A stretch of 64,000 bases of DNA from Kudoa neothunni (Eukaryota; Cnidaria): positions 15,438,001 to 15,502,000 of the forward strand of contig OZ199838.1 in NCBI GenBank assembly GCA_964304625.1, in the 5' to 3' direction. The translations under genes were made by a program, and so were the position numbers. The notes below the pieces were generated by a model. That model had not been told where the DNA came from and searched no databases. It saw only the letters and a program-made list of their open reading frames with translations. Positions 51,656 to 64,000 of this stretch are shown one piece after another (the stretch's first letter is position 1; every line of letters begins with the position of its first letter).

Positions 51656-53068
51656 TAGGATTAAAAATAGGAAGGGATAGAATTAGTATTTATCCTTCAT
51701 TTGAAAATATCTTTACACTAAATATTTTACTCTTCTTGAATCAGTTACCTCATTTATGATTTAAGGAAGTATACAAATTATCCAAAGTTTGTTCAAAATC
51801 TATTACTATTTAATTAACATTGATAACTTCATTAGTTATTTAGGGTTTTATTATGGGATTTTTTTGTTGTTTGTTTATTTGTGGGTGACAATACTCAGCT
51901 AACGAGATTTAAGAAAAATTTTTTCCTTATCATTAAATTTTACACAAAAGCATGCATGCAAATCTTGCAAGATTGGGGAATTTTATTCTCTAATTGACAG
52001 TGTATTGATGAAGATTGTGGCATCTAAAGAACATCTTCACTAATCAAATTTTTCTTTTCATATTTTTTTTAAAGCAAAAAATTATGGACTCTACAACACC
52101 ACCACAAAGGTCACTTCTAAATTTATAGATTGTAACAAAAAGAGACTTGGAGCACGTGTTATCTCCATTATGTTCGTTCTTACTTCCAAATTTTGTTTAT
52201 TTTTTTTACAATCCTATTTAATTATTTTGAATGTTTTAGTATAATTTTTTTGATTAGTTCAATGCTTAAATGCACTATCAGGACCCATATTTTGAAATTT
52301 TCGTATATTATGAAGAAAAATGCCTTTTTTAGTAGTCACATTTAATTAAATATCGTATATAAGATCTTTTTGTAAGTATAAACATTTTTTTAGTTTATAA
52401 ATATTTTCGGGGTGTTTTGTTCAAACGTAAAAAAACTTATACGTATTTTTCCTAACAAATTTGTACAATTATTTCTTTAAAATTATATTATAAACTGTTT
52501 TTATGCAGATTAATTTTATGCTTGTTAGGAAAAAAATGAAACTACATTTTTCGACTTTTTTAGATTTGATTTTGTAGGCAATAATTCCCAAATAAAAAAA
52601 GCTAAATATTGTACTTATCGGAATAACGTATATGTAAATAGTACATATTAAAAAATCGTTTGAATGCATAAGTTTGTATCATGAATTGAATTTTTGTTAA
52701 CTTCTGTATTCACCCACAATTTCAACCCAATTATTTACTGTTCAAATATACATTTTTACTCGATATACCTCAATCACCCAAAATTTAAAAAAATGTTAAT
52801 TTTACCACAGTATTCTTAGTATTATTTGATATGATTTCTTTTAATTCATGAAAATAAAAATCTTTGAAGATCACATTGAATAATTAATTTAAGAATGTAT
52901 CATCAACACAGTGGATGAATGATATTTAAATCCAATATTAACTATTTCAAAATGTGGTATCTCAACATATACATAAAACAATTTAATATTTTTGTAATAC
53001 GATTTTTTATTTTACTAGTAAATAAAAATTCATCAAAAAATGAAATGTGGTTAACACAACATGATTAA
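51656..53068. other. Intergenic A+T-rich region
   Basis: I see no gene, RNA or defined element between the hAT remnant and the piggyBac end, only A+T-rich sequence. Confidence 0.4.
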
Positions 53069-54083
53069 CCCTCTAACGGACTTTGGGGTGTGTGGGACCC
53101 CAGGTTGTTTTGTTGGCTTAATCTAACTAAATAATTATGGAAATGTGATCCTTAAATTATTGCGAAATTCTATCGACACAATATTTAGAAAATCACACTT
53201 TACTTAATAAATTAATCCTCAATAATCCGATCTGGCGCTACTTTGCAGTCACGCACAATGAATATAAATTTGCGCACTTGGAAGAATGATAATCAAATAT
53301 ATTCACGTATAGGTTTATTAAAAAAATAGGTTTACAATATCAATATTTTTTTATTATTAACAATTCAGTTGTTTATTGGAAGTAAGATTACAATATACAT
53401 GCTCACACATTAACAATGTGATATTTTCACCCTATCGTTTCCGTACAAAATTTGCCACTTTTTGTTTGAGTTTTATTTTATTTATCAGTATATACTGAAA
53501 TCAGTTCTTATATAATTATTTTTGTTTATAGTTCTTTCCAATTGTTGGGCATACAAAGTTAAAACCAACTCCTTTAAGAAATCACACCTTAACATATTTT
53601 TCTCCTCGAAGATATGTTTATATAGACAAATACAATCGACCAATTTTAAGTTTAATATATAGAACCCACCATAGGCCACATTCAGCTAAAATAGCTGAAT
53701 TCATAGGCATGTATTGCTTAGTCCTCTAAGGTTTTTGGGGTGTATTACACCCCAAAGCGACATTAAAATAAGCATATCTCTCTATGCAAATAACTGACCA
53801 ACTGATAACTCATTTTATTTCTATAAAAACATCTATAATATAGGATAAAATATGAAACTTAAAAATTAATTGAATATATACATTTCTATCGGAAGATTAT
53901 CTTCTAAGGTTTTTGGAGTGTGTTTAACCCCAGATTTTTTTGTGTTTAAAAAAACAAGTATATTATTTTAAACATAAAATTAAAGTTTCGGTTGTTTTAA
54001 ACTGGTAGATGACTAAAAAAATCATGATTGAAATTGAAGTTTTTTGAATGCCCATGCGCAAAACGGGTTGTTGAGCATTTAGC

Positions 54084-55626
54084 ATGAGTGATTTAAGCGA
54101 CATCAATGATGAATGTGGTTCATATGGTAGCGAATATGACGATTTTATTATCGGAGATTTTGAAACCAGTGAAGAGAGTATTGGAGAGGTTGTAGTCCAT
54201 AGTAATATTTAATAAGGAAATTCGGCATCACATGGAGCGATACAAAGCCACCTGCGACAAAAACTATTACCGCAAACATTATGGAATCTGCTCCTGGTCC
54301 TACTTCACATGCGTTTTTAAAGATAAAAACAATTGTCGACTGTTTTTCGCTATTTTTCAATGAAGAATGATTTGACGTAGACATTGTTGAATTTAAAGGT
54401 TACTTGGGTCTCCATATACTGATGGGAACGCATAGTGATCGGCAAGAGCATTTATGTGAACATTTCAGTGTCAAGGAAGGCAAAGAAATATACAGGAGGC
54501 TTTTTTCACTTCGTCATTTCAAACAGATTAATCGATCAATCCATTTTGATGATTTTGAAACAAGGATTCAGCGAAAAGAGGCGGACAAATTTTACCCCAT
54601 TCGTGAGATATGCGATAAGTGGGTAACTATATTGCACAGGTGCTTTGCTCCAAACCAAGATGTAACGATCGATCAACAACTAGTGTCATTTCGGGGAGGA
54701 TGCCCATTCAAACAATATATGCCAATGAAACCGGAAAAATATCGCTTGAAATTTTTCATGTTGGCAGATCCGATCTCAACCTATGTCTTGAATATTAGTA
54801 TCTATTTGGGGAAGAACAATTCCGACAATACGAGACAATGTAACCTTGGTGAAAGCATAGTTCTCTCTTTGTCAATACTTCTTTTTTATTCTGGCCGAAA
54901 CGTGGTGGCTGATAATTTTTTTTCATCATTTTCGCTCGTCGAAAAATTAATGGATAAAAATCTTACTTTCTTGGGAACGCCGAGAAAAAATAAAAAGGAA
55001 ATCCCAAACGGTCTATTTCATTCTCCGAGAAAGCATATTTATAGTAGCCACTTTGTATTTTACAAAAATTGCATGATGGTTTCATATGTATGTGAAAAAT
55101 CGAAGGCTGTCATTCTTTTGACAAGTGGCACTACCGACGACTCTGTATCGGATGAAAAGTTTAAATTCAAACCCAACGTAATATTGAATTACAACCAAAC
55201 TACCAAACCAAAAGCGACGTTGATAACATTGATAGAATGCTTGCATTTGTTTCAGTTCGCAGGTTTACGAGGAGTTGGCCTATGATGGTGTTTTTCAATA
55301 TGGTTGATCTGTCCTTAGTTAATGCGTTTGCGTTATTTAAAGATATTTTCAGTGATTCAAAGAAGAGCAGGCGTGCATTTCTGAAAGAAATTGCTCAATG
55401 TCTTTACGATCCTCTTCTCTCCAGAAATATGCCAACCAAAATCATAAAGAATTTCCCAAAAGGTGATCGTTTTCCGAAGAAAGCACCTCCCAACAGTCTG
55501 AAACAATGTAGATATGAATATTGCGAAAGAAAAAAAGACCGTACAACATCGCAATGGTGCAAATCTTGTTTCAGATATTACTGCTTGTATAATTCATCTA
55601 ACACTTGTTTTAAATGTGTAAAATAA
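54084..55626 (+). pseudogene. piggyBac transposase, broken
   Basis: DDE transposase of the PGBD/piggyBac family. An acidic N-terminal segment, MSDLSDINDECGSYGSEYDD, is followed in another frame by WSDTKPPATKT, then an in-frame TGA, and from 54404 a 293-residue main block. The first catalytic Asp lies in VTIDQQLVSFRG with KQYMPMKPEKYRLKFFML. The second lies in VVADNFFSSFSLVEKL. The third is expected in VDNIDRML, reached only after another frame change near 55210, followed by TRSWPMMVFFNMVDLSLVNA. A C-terminal cysteine-rich finger (CRYEYC, QWCKSCFRYYC, NTCFKC) ends it. Two frame changes and one internal stop make it non-functional as written, but most of the domain is well preserved, so the copy looks fairly recent. 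Confidence 0.88.
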
Positions 55627-55914
55627 TGTCTATTATCATTAAATATATTTTTTTTCTCTTGCGATTCATGCATAGTTGGTTAATTCTCTTAGAACAAAAA
55701 ATTAATGTTATATCTCAACTAACGATATATATGAATGGTGCGTATAACTTTAATAAATCGGATTAGAATAGGATTAATGCACATATATCGTTATGTATTT
55801 ATAGGGGTTCCCCCTAATAGATTCGCTTTATAGTTTATGAATAATATTTTTATAATTTTTTGCATATATTCCAAAAATAAAAATGTGGGGTTAATTACAC
55901 CCCAAAAACCTTAG

Positions 55915-55928
55915 TGGGGGGGGGGGGT
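55915..55928. repeat. Poly-G run inside piggyBac complex
   Basis: A run of 12 G residues beside the inner right end motif ACCCCAAAAACCTTAGT. It is rare in such A+T-rich DNA, and its length may be misread. Confidence 0.7.
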
Positions 55929-56809
55929 ATCGACTTTTGGATCGTTAGGGGGTTAAATGAGCATTTTCCTTTGAAAGGTAAAACTGCCTATCAACAATAA
56001 TGTATTCTGAGCTTTCTGCAAACAAAAAGCAATTGGGATAGGATCACATTCCAGGATATTCTACACTGAGTTTCTTGAAGATGGTGGCTTAGTTAAAAAT
56101 TATTCCGCTTTTGTTGCTTGTAGAATTTATTGATAACTTGGCTCCTGGTATTTCATTCGAACATTTAGATACTTCAAATGTTGTTTTATCAAAATCACTA
56201 CTGAAGGATTGGAATTTATCGCTGAAATAACGAGAACAACTCATCGTTATCAAATACACCAGTTATCAATAAAAAGGGAAGATGTACTAAGTGAAACACT
56301 ATGAAATGCTTCAAAAATTTAACTTTACTTATTAGAATTTTGTTAATACAAAAAATGAAGTGAATATTTTTAAATTAACGCATTTTTCTAGTTTATAAGA
56401 TGGAATTACAAGCAAAAGAAAATGTGATTGGAATGCCGGTGTAACGACAGATTACGAGTCTCCCCGACCGAATTATCAGGGATTAGTTCGTACAGTGATC
56501 AACGATTTTCTTGATATTTCATCGATAGAATTACTTAATACTTCGAAGATCGCATGTTCATAATGTTTCAATTAGATCAAGCAAAAAAGAAAACCAATGG
56601 GTTCCCACAGACCCCCAAATCCGTTGGAGGATGGATTTTTATTTTCGTGTTATATAATAACAGTTATAAGGTAAAAAATACATCAAGATATACTTTGCAT
56701 AAATATAGAAGAATAGCCAAGGTTACATACTTGAACGTTATTTAGAAAATATTTTATGGGAAATATAATGTGACGCTGGGGTCCCACAGACCACAAGTCC
56801 GTTAGAGGA

Positions 56810-57924
56810 TTAATAGTTATTCTACTATTTGCTTTCTAACAAACCACATTAAAAATGGATTAATTATTAAGCGTCACTTCAAAATATTACAACTAAACTC
56901 ACAACAAACATTGTAACACATTGCACAACAGTAAATATCATAAACAAGTGAATTTGATTGAATTCTAATTTATTGTTGTAAATGTCAATAGAATAACATC
57001 CAGTTGTTTATATTAACTCCATATATATATATATATATTATCCAAAGTGAATAATGCCTATGTAATTAATTTCACATCATATAAGTTCTAGAGAATTGTA
57101 GAATGAAGTCACGAGTAAACTAGCACCTCTAGTATATCTCATTACTCTTTGTTTGTTGATAATTCTATTATACATAACGAATTATGTGTTAAGCTGCTTT
57201 ATTCGTTATGTTGGTCCATTTGTTTTATCAATTAAATTAAGGCGCGACTGTTTTATTGAATGAGTAAATACCGGTTTCAACTGAAAACCTCTAAATGTTC
57301 TGTTTGGCGTTGCTATGGAAAACAGAGTAACACCATAGCAATGTCTAAGCTATAAATATCCTTCACAAGACAAAAATACTTTGCCAAAATAATTTTATTT
57401 TTTAATCTGAATGTAGAAATTTAGGAAGATGTAATCTTCATTATTGAATAATTAACCTAAAGTGCAAAAACCACTACAAATATACCCGATAGAATTAATC
57501 GCAAAATTGAGACATTAATCGAAGGATTAGGTTGCGAATGAATAAATTCTATTATTAAATGTCTAGGGAGAATTAATCAAACCACAGATGGTTGGTATGT
57601 AATCAAACAGTGGTTGAATATTGATTACGATCCCTAGATTGGATTTGTAGAGCAAAACTTAGAATATTCCCCCAAAAAATTAAACACTATTTTGATAATA
57701 TAATCTTTCTTTGAGTTGCTACTTGCGAAGCGATTGCACAGTTTTCGCTGCCCACCTCAAAAATTAAATACCAAAAGTTAAGTCATAAAGCTACGGGATT
57801 ATAGAAATTTGGCTAAGCTTTGTTATACGTTGAAAGCAACGCACTGACCTGGTAACCTGTTCCCACCTGTAATTACTACAAGTAGACCAGCACCGTGTGC
57901 GTGAAAGTTGATTGTTGTCCTACG
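56810..57924. other. Intergenic region upstream of the PACS-like gene
   Basis: No exon is supported. It contains a TA run near 57018-57039 and a 9-bp-stem hairpin at 57310-57341 (TTGCTATGG with CCATAGCAA). Confidence 0.4.
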
Positions 57925-60900
57925 ATGATGGAAGAAGAATTACACCTACCCGAGGATAGTAGACTTAAAAAGTGTCTTCAAGGCTCAATTCGAATATATG
58001 GTTCTTGGGATGCAAGCGATAATTCACACTACGGCTTTATATACAGGTTCCCCAAAAGGATTCCAAATTTTATTCCTAACATTTGATATTTGATATCTGT
58101 GTAGGACGGCATTGTTGGAAATAACAAATATAAGTTTCAATAAGAGAAAACAATCAGAACATCCTTCCGAAACTTCTGGTTATTTGAATACATGTGCATT
58201 CAGTGAATGCCATCCAACTTCCAATGGATTGACTGATAGTGAGTATTATGTTTGTCTGGAAATGAAGGTATTAAAATATACAATCGTCAATCGAGATCAG
58301 AATCAAAATTTCAACTATAGAATGTTAAATGTTATACTCTTCGGTCGTTGCCATTCAAAATAAGTTTCAATAAAAATGGACGATATGAGTTGCCAACCAA
58401 CATAGTGATGTGTGTAAAGGTGAGCTATTATACTCCAGTGAGGTTTAGATGAATGGTTGGATTTATAGTATCCCCATTTCAACCACCTCAAAGCCAATTA
58501 CATGACTCTCTCAATACAAAAGAAAAATAAAAACAAACCCAAATTATTAAATTTTCATCAGATTGTTGCACACGTTCATATCAATATGGAATACGTAACT
58601 AATATTTGAGGTTGTGCGAATTTGTTTTAATGCGAGCTTTTTTAGGTATTACAAAACAATCGAATTAATTCGGTCACATTGGACTGCAACAAAAGCAAAG
58701 TGTTTGACAACTGTGAAATCCACTTTAAAAGCATATCAACGTAATGGATTTTTCCATATTAAATCCGTATTAAGTTTTATTATTAATTTAGAAACGCTAT
58801 TCCCATAACAACAAAATCCATGAAAAAATCTTTCAAAAATCGTTGGCAAATAAAAGGTAAATCTACAGATAGGTTTAGATTGACTGACTGACCGACCTCA
58901 TTTGATTGTACTCATTTATTCTATCTCATGTTAAAATGGGTTTAGGTTTGCCGTATCCACAAGTACACACTTAATTTTATGTAGTTTCTATTGATAACTA
59001 TAATCTCTCACAACTAGATGAATTTTACCAGAATATTTTCACCTAAATTAAAGAGAAATTTCTCCTACACTAAAAATACCAACGTTTTTGTATAATTAAT
59101 ATTGGTTATTCTACTTTAAACTATGTGTGTATTTGGTTTAGAATGTTGCTAGTGGATCAGACGAAGAACGAAACACTCTTTGTTATGGTGACAGCTCAGA
59201 TAGTGCGAATGACGAGTCGCTAGTTGTAAGCGAATCTTCTCTCGATGCCACTCTTGTGGACAATCATGATGACACTAATATCGACAAAAACACCAGCTAT
59301 GTTAGTTCACTTGTGAACACACCTGAACTAACTCCAGGTGTCATGATGCGACTGATTTCCACTCATAGTAACAGTAATTCTCAATCAGTAGTCGCTGAAG
59401 AGAGTAACAACTATGCAGCTTGCAGAAGAAATCCTGTGTTCACTGAATCAATTACCACTCCTCTTGGTGGTACATTTTTAAATGATTACACGATTTTCAA
59501 ATACATCGAAAATGTAGTAATGTTGATTTTCTAATATAGTTTCTACCAATGGTAATAAAATTGTAAAACAAACTCTGCACCATTCTAGCTCTAATCCCTC
59601 AATTGAAAGTGACGATGGCTCAACTAATGTTGTCGTAAATTTTAGCTGATTTCCTTCAAAAATAATTATTGGAAAATAGTTTGCTTCTAAAAACGGTCCT
59701 CATTCAATTTGCAACGACAACTATTCAGATAATTCAACGGAGAATGATGATTCATCTTTTGTGATGCCAGCAAATATATTGGTTTTTATTTCCGATGGTA
59801 TTTCAGCCATTCCCAAGGTATATCAATGCCGGCTTTTGTTGTTTTAATTTTATGGTTTCTACTTGGTTGATAATAAACATTAATATATTAGAATTATTTG
59901 ATTTTTGGAAAAATTAAAATTATCTTACTGACAAATACTTATAAATGATTTGCAATCATTTTTGGTTTCAGAAGTCATCAATTCTTACTTTAAATTAGTT
60001 ATTAACTATCGTAAAAATAATTATTTTATTCATAATTACGGTTTGAGTGTTTTGAATTTAAATCCAAAATGCGATAATTAAACTGTTATATTAATTATAA
60101 TAAATTCCAATCACAATTAATTTTAATATATTATGTTCAATTTTTCTTTGTTATCATAACAAAAATATTAAAACTCTAACTTAATTGAATCTTTAATAAC
60201 AAATTATATTTCTTCGTTTGGACGTTTGAGAATCAAAATAACTATTTGGGAAATAAATTATTGAATTTTTTATCCCTTTTCCTTACTGTTATAGTTCTAT
60301 GAATAAATTGAAATTTTTATTGACACCTAAATATCAATAGCTTTAATGTACTTATTATGCACAATGATTATTAAGTATGTATTCGGTTGTTTAACAACAT
60401 ACCATTTTGGATTTATAAACACCAAATCGACTCCCGAATCTTACCTGCGTTACGTTTAATATAATTTTAATTACTTTAATTTTTAATAAAACCACATGTG
60501 AACAATTTTAATGTGGTAATATTCGACATATTAAAGATGTGATTGCCAACAATATTTATCTCAAATATATTTGATCTAACTTTTTTTCTTATTTCCTTTT
60601 TAACTAATATAATATTTCAATATGATATTTTCTAATATAATTTTATAGAAATTGTACGATATGTACAGCTGTCATGACCATCCTGAAATCAATTGTGTTC
60701 ATTTGCAAAGTTTTACTTGGATTCGTCAATTTATTGAAGAATGGAATTTAATTGTGAATTCAGAGTAATTATTTTTCCATTAAAATTCATAGCTATTAAT
60801 CCTCCGGGACCATATCGAATATTTCGATGTTTTAAATTTCATACGCTCGCTTAAAAAAGTCCATAAAAGCCGTCTATTTTCCCAATAATGCATTAAAACT

Positions 60901-62983
60901 TTATATCTGAAATATCGTAAAAGAATTACATTTTTTGTCATGATAGTACGTTTAATTGATTTATTCTTATGTTCCACCTTCTCTATGTAGATCCATTCAA
61001 CGAGAAAACTGCCCATTTCTCTCCATTTACTTCCAATTTCAAGTTTTTGGGGGGAGATTTTGAATTTTTCAAAATTTCGACGACTAAAATCGATTTTAAA
61101 ATAAAATTGCGATCCCTACTTATTATCACACTGGTTTCCGAATGTGTTTGGACAATGGTGGTATTTTCATTTTCATTTTCATTTTCATTTTCATTTTCAT
61201 TTCCATTAATATGGTTAATAATGTTATAAATTTTGTGCATTTATTATTACATGAATTGCCGTTCAATCCATTATGTTTTAAATTAACCCAAGAAACTTAA
61301 GGTTGGAAGGGAGTAGCAGATTTTAAAATAGGAGGCGGCTATTGATACGGTAAATAATGTTGAGGTGACTCTAGTTTTGAGTATATTTATTTCTGGCGCA
61401 CTTCTTCGCTTTTAGGGATCAGAAAAAATTAATTATAGCAGATTCTAAAAAATTAAATCTATAAACAGCCTGTGAGCTTGTAAGTAAGAGTTTTGGGGAT
61501 TAAATTTTACCGACTCAAATATAACTTCTCTATTCCAGCGTTGCCAACCCAAATCGGGTAGCTGACTAATCAGAATTTTTTGTAAAAACGGAACTGATAT
61601 TGAATTACATGTATTAATATTGTGTTGATTTATAATTAAATCGGAAACTTCAAATTTGTCTTCATTTGATGGATGTATTGAAAAATTTCTTCATTCGAAC
61701 AAGATCATCTAATGTAGAACACAACACTCTGTTTCTTCTGATGTTTTTGATATTTCCAGGAAAAAATTCTTAAAAAGGCGATTGTTAATAATTTTGTTTT
61801 TGGGGCCTATTCAATTCCTTTAGTTTCAAACAATTTTATTACAGTATTTCTTTCGATTTTTGAATAAAAACCTAACAACTATATTTGGATGAAGTTATAT
61901 GTTTATATACGACTATTCGTTCATTAAAATTAAGAAAAATTAGTCACGTAGATAATATTTAGTTAAATTTTAGTATATTCAGGTTTTAACTAAAATTAGG
62001 AATTTGTTGTAAATTGATAACACACACATGTAATGAAACTTAGCATTGGATATCATCAACATCAGAGTTTTTTTAAAATTCGAGCATTCAGAATTCCGAC
62101 ACAAAAAAAACTTTTCGTGATAATTCCAAATTCCAAAATGGTTCATGATTATAATAAAACTATGACAATTGCTAATGATGGACAAAAAATCCAAATTGTT
62201 GATCTTGGCGAGAGCATAACATATCAAAATCTGTTTATTTTCATAAATTCTTGGCATGTTTTTTTGTCTTAATTTTTTTATTACGGGGGATTTAAGAATT
62301 AATAAAATGTACTGTTGTAATTTTCCTCTATTGAACTTTTATTCCAGATATTTTAATTTTAAATAAAGCGTTGTTCCAAGTATAAAATTATTCATCGAAG
62401 ATTCCCTCTTAATGAAGTCGACAATGATTAAAATTGAATTTTTTTGTGAATTTTGCAATAACTTCCTGCCTTTGAAACATGATTCTGCGGTTATGCAACC
62501 TTTCAAAGAACAAAAGGAAAAATAGGACACAGTTGGCAACGCTGCTCTACTCTTGTTCATAATTTCCCAGTATATTTTGTTATAATAATTACGAGATAGT
62601 TAGCTATTTTGTTTATATTCCGATAATGGAAGAATATAAACAGAAATAGATATATAGATATATGTGGTCAAAATTACAAAAACGGTTAAATTTGATTAGT
62701 AATACTTCACTGTATTTCACATTAAAAAATGTCTTATCTGATCAATAAAAGACCCTAACGTCGTGTTATTTTCAAAGAAAAATATGTGTAATTAAGTTTT
62801 AACAAATAATCCTTCCAATCCAATAAATAAATAATTAGATAGACCAAAAGATTAATCAATTTAATATTACACAACTTTTTATTAGTAAACACGCGATTTT
62901 ATTGTATTGGCATTTTCTAATATCTGAAATTAGTTTACGACATTATTATTTTGATTATTATTAACGATACGAATCCCCAATTA

Positions 62984-63018
<35 letters not shown>

Positions 63019-63978
63019 ATATATATTATATATATATATAATAAATATATATAATTATACATAATTGGTTTTCATATCGAACAGAAAATTTATAAGATCA
63101 AAATTTAGAGATGCATTTATTGATGCGAGTTGTCAAGCGAGAGTGCCGAATATTCCTTTTTGGTAACGACAAAACCATCAACAACTATATTAAAGAGCTA
63201 GCTCTTTGTAAAAATATCCCAATCTCCATCGAGCCCTTGTCGTCAAATCAGTGGTTTTACTTCCAATTTAACTTGAGTTTCTATTTATACCCATTGGTAA
63301 GTTAGCGGTTGTTATTAATAAATATAAAATAATTTTATTAATTAGAGTTTCCCAGTTGTTATTTTGATCATATTTCTAAACTTACCTCATCTCCGTCATT
63401 CAACGATAATTTTGGTGGTAAATTTTGGCGAGAATTTATCGCAAATGGAGTTCCTATTTCTAGTACACGTCGACTCATTAGATATTTTAATCTAAAAATT
63501 TTATTCTAGGTTCTCAAAAATCTTATGACCATCTCGTTGATTTTTATTACATCTGACTATTACGAAATTGTTCATTGTCCTCTTGGAAAGGCTGTGTTTT
63601 GACGACGAACAGAAATGTTAACGAACAACTATCTCTTAAAGACACCGAAGGATGTTTTGTTTTGCATTTGTTTCATCATGCCAAATAATAAACTCACACA
63701 TCAAACAAACATCTCTTCCCGCCCAAGCTGGCCACCCAAATAATCTACCCTCTAAGTTTGTTATTGAGTACGAGGCTGTAGGTGACGACTCTAATAATTC
63801 TAATAATTGGAAGGTAAAATGTGGCACCATTAACAATTAACAACATCTTTTATATTATCTTTATTTTTAGAAAATAAAAGTTAAAAAATCCTGCAAAAAT
63901 TATTTATCACCTCCACAACCGCACATATTGAAATATCAATTCACGCATCGAATGATCGTTACAGTCTTTCAAAAATAA
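57925..63978 (+). CDS. PACS-like sorting protein (tentative), possibly continuing past the right edge
   Basis: Multi-exon gene with small and large introns. The first coding exon, MMEEELHLPEDSRLKKCL with IRIYGSWDASDNSHYGFIYR, splices to TALLEITNISFNKRKQ. The layout resembles the start of the PACS furin-binding region ([20 protein letters not shown]). A later NYRMLNVILFGRC could match its LQIMLQRRKRYK strand. An acidic Ser-rich part follows (SGSDEERNTLCYGDSSDSAN at 59.15-59.25 kb), as in PACS. Near 63.35 kb, FPSCYFDHISKL and GGKFWREFIANG could match the C-terminal IPLGSHPVARYLGSV and FFQDLAWRDLFNKLE. PACS proteins route furin and other cargo between the trans-Golgi network and endosomes. Similarity is weak and discontinuous; exon borders between 59.8 and 63.1 kb are not resolved. 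Confidence 0.45.
61163..61200. repeat. (ATTTTC)n hexanucleotide tandem repeat
   Basis: About six perfect ATTTTC units in a row, within an intron-like part of the PACS-like gene. Open frames on both strands here are produced by the repeat and are not genes. Confidence 0.9.
61334..61520 (+). mobile_element. GGCTATTG-family MITE copy 9
   Basis: Begins GGCTATTGATACGGTAAATA and carries GAGGTGACTCTAGTTTTGAG, TTAATTATAGCAGATTCTAA, AAAATTAAATCTATAAACAG and CTTGTAAGTAAGAG. It has the best preserved left end of the forward copies; the right inverted end is missing. Confidence 0.6.
62975..63060. repeat. TATATG / TA microsatellite
   Basis: Several GTATAT units pass into a pure TA tract with a palindromic centre (ATATATATTATATATATA). 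Simple repeat. Confidence 0.85.
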
Positions 63979-64000
63979 TCTCAAAGAACAGTAGTTCTAG

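Larger units (their letters stand above)
53069..56809 (+). mobile_element. piggyBac-family transposon complex flanked by TTAA
   Basis: The left end CCCTCTAACGGACTTTGGGG, followed by GTGTGTGGGACCCC, is matched by the reverse complement of the right end (TCCTCTAACGGACTTGTGG, then TCTGTGGGACCCC). TTAA lies outside each (53065-53068 and 56810-56813), the piggyBac target site. Inside are further related ends: CCTCTAAGGTTTTTGGGGTG at 53722, TTCTAAGGTTTTTGGAGTG at 53903, an inverted ACCCCAAAAACCTTAG at about 55900, CGTTAGGGGG next to TTAA at 55953, and another inverted right end at about 56600-56632. A transposase gene lies between them. This suggests one element nested in, or recombined with, a related one. 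Confidence 0.8.

Noticed and set aside
51649-51660. Second target duplication of the hAT remnant
   Set aside because: CTTTAGGA resembles the CTTTAGAA beside the other terminus, but no hAT-like terminal sequence adjoins it.
60969-61240. Open frames on both strands with Phe-Ser or Asn-Glu repeats
   Set aside because: They are created by the ATTTTC hexanucleotide repeat.
1-64000. CRISPR arrays, operons, rRNA genes, or retrovirus/LTR/Polinton elements
   Set aside because: None seen. The intron-rich genes are eukaryotic, and no capsid, envelope, integrase or reverse-transcriptase coding stretch was recognised.

Overview
The window is nuclear DNA of a fast-evolving metazoan. It is strongly A+T-rich (roughly 70% by eye), uses the standard code, and its genes are cut by many GT-AG introns, mostly 38-60 nt with a few near 1 kb. 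The recognisable proteins are animal or eukaryote-wide housekeeping factors: cytoplasmic dynein, RAD51, ING3, a zyxin-family LIM protein, PPP1R7, HEATR5, a centrosomin-motif protein and a PACS-like sorting factor. Several are well diverged from vertebrate versions. I cannot name the phylum. Short introns plus high A+T would suit a flatworm-like, orthonectid-like or other derived lineage, but that is inference.

Layout, left to right. The 3' end of the cytoplasmic dynein heavy chain (+, 1-1576) is followed by a beta-propeller gene (-, about 2958-4660). A gene-poor stretch with repeats and a tRNA-like element runs to about 10 kb. Then come PPP1R7/SDS22 (+, 10.06-11.36 kb, with apparent frame breaks), a composite tRNA-derived SINE (13.57-14.05 kb), a three-LIM zyxin/ajuba-family protein (+, 14.51-16.38 kb) convergent with ING3 (-, 16.47-17.90 kb), a repeat cluster with a nested hAT MITE, RAD51 (+, 20.00-21.27 kb), and a small CM1/centrosomin-motif protein (+, 22.62-23.29 kb) convergent with a multi-exon ATG2/VPS13-like gene (-, 23.37 to about 25.45 kb). 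After 4 kb without genes come an importin-5-like karyopherin (+, 30.01-33.20 kb) with a 29-bp tandem duplication, a non-autonomous Helitron (33.57-34.49 kb), the long HEATR5 gene (+, 38.25-48.20 kb), a degraded hAT transposase (-, 50.3-51.7 kb), a piggyBac complex with TTAA at both ends (53.07-56.81 kb) and a PACS-like gene (+, from 57.93 kb to the right edge).

The genes form no operon or pathway cluster. HEATR5, a PACS-like protein, dynein and the ATG2/VPS13-like protein all relate to membrane traffic or transport, and the CM1 protein to microtubule nucleation, but nothing shows that they are co-regulated.

The mobile DNA is the most distinctive content. It includes a new-looking inverted-repeat MITE of about 225 bp in at least nine copies, a hAT MITE with a perfect 8-bp target duplication sitting inside one of those copies, a Helitron with textbook ends, a piggyBac complex with nested end sequences, and a 77-nt tRNA-headed SINE. 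I saw no retroviral, LTR, Polinton or CRISPR element. I found no convincing new molecular system. The best leads are the MITE family, the minimal CM1 protein and the two interrupted host genes.
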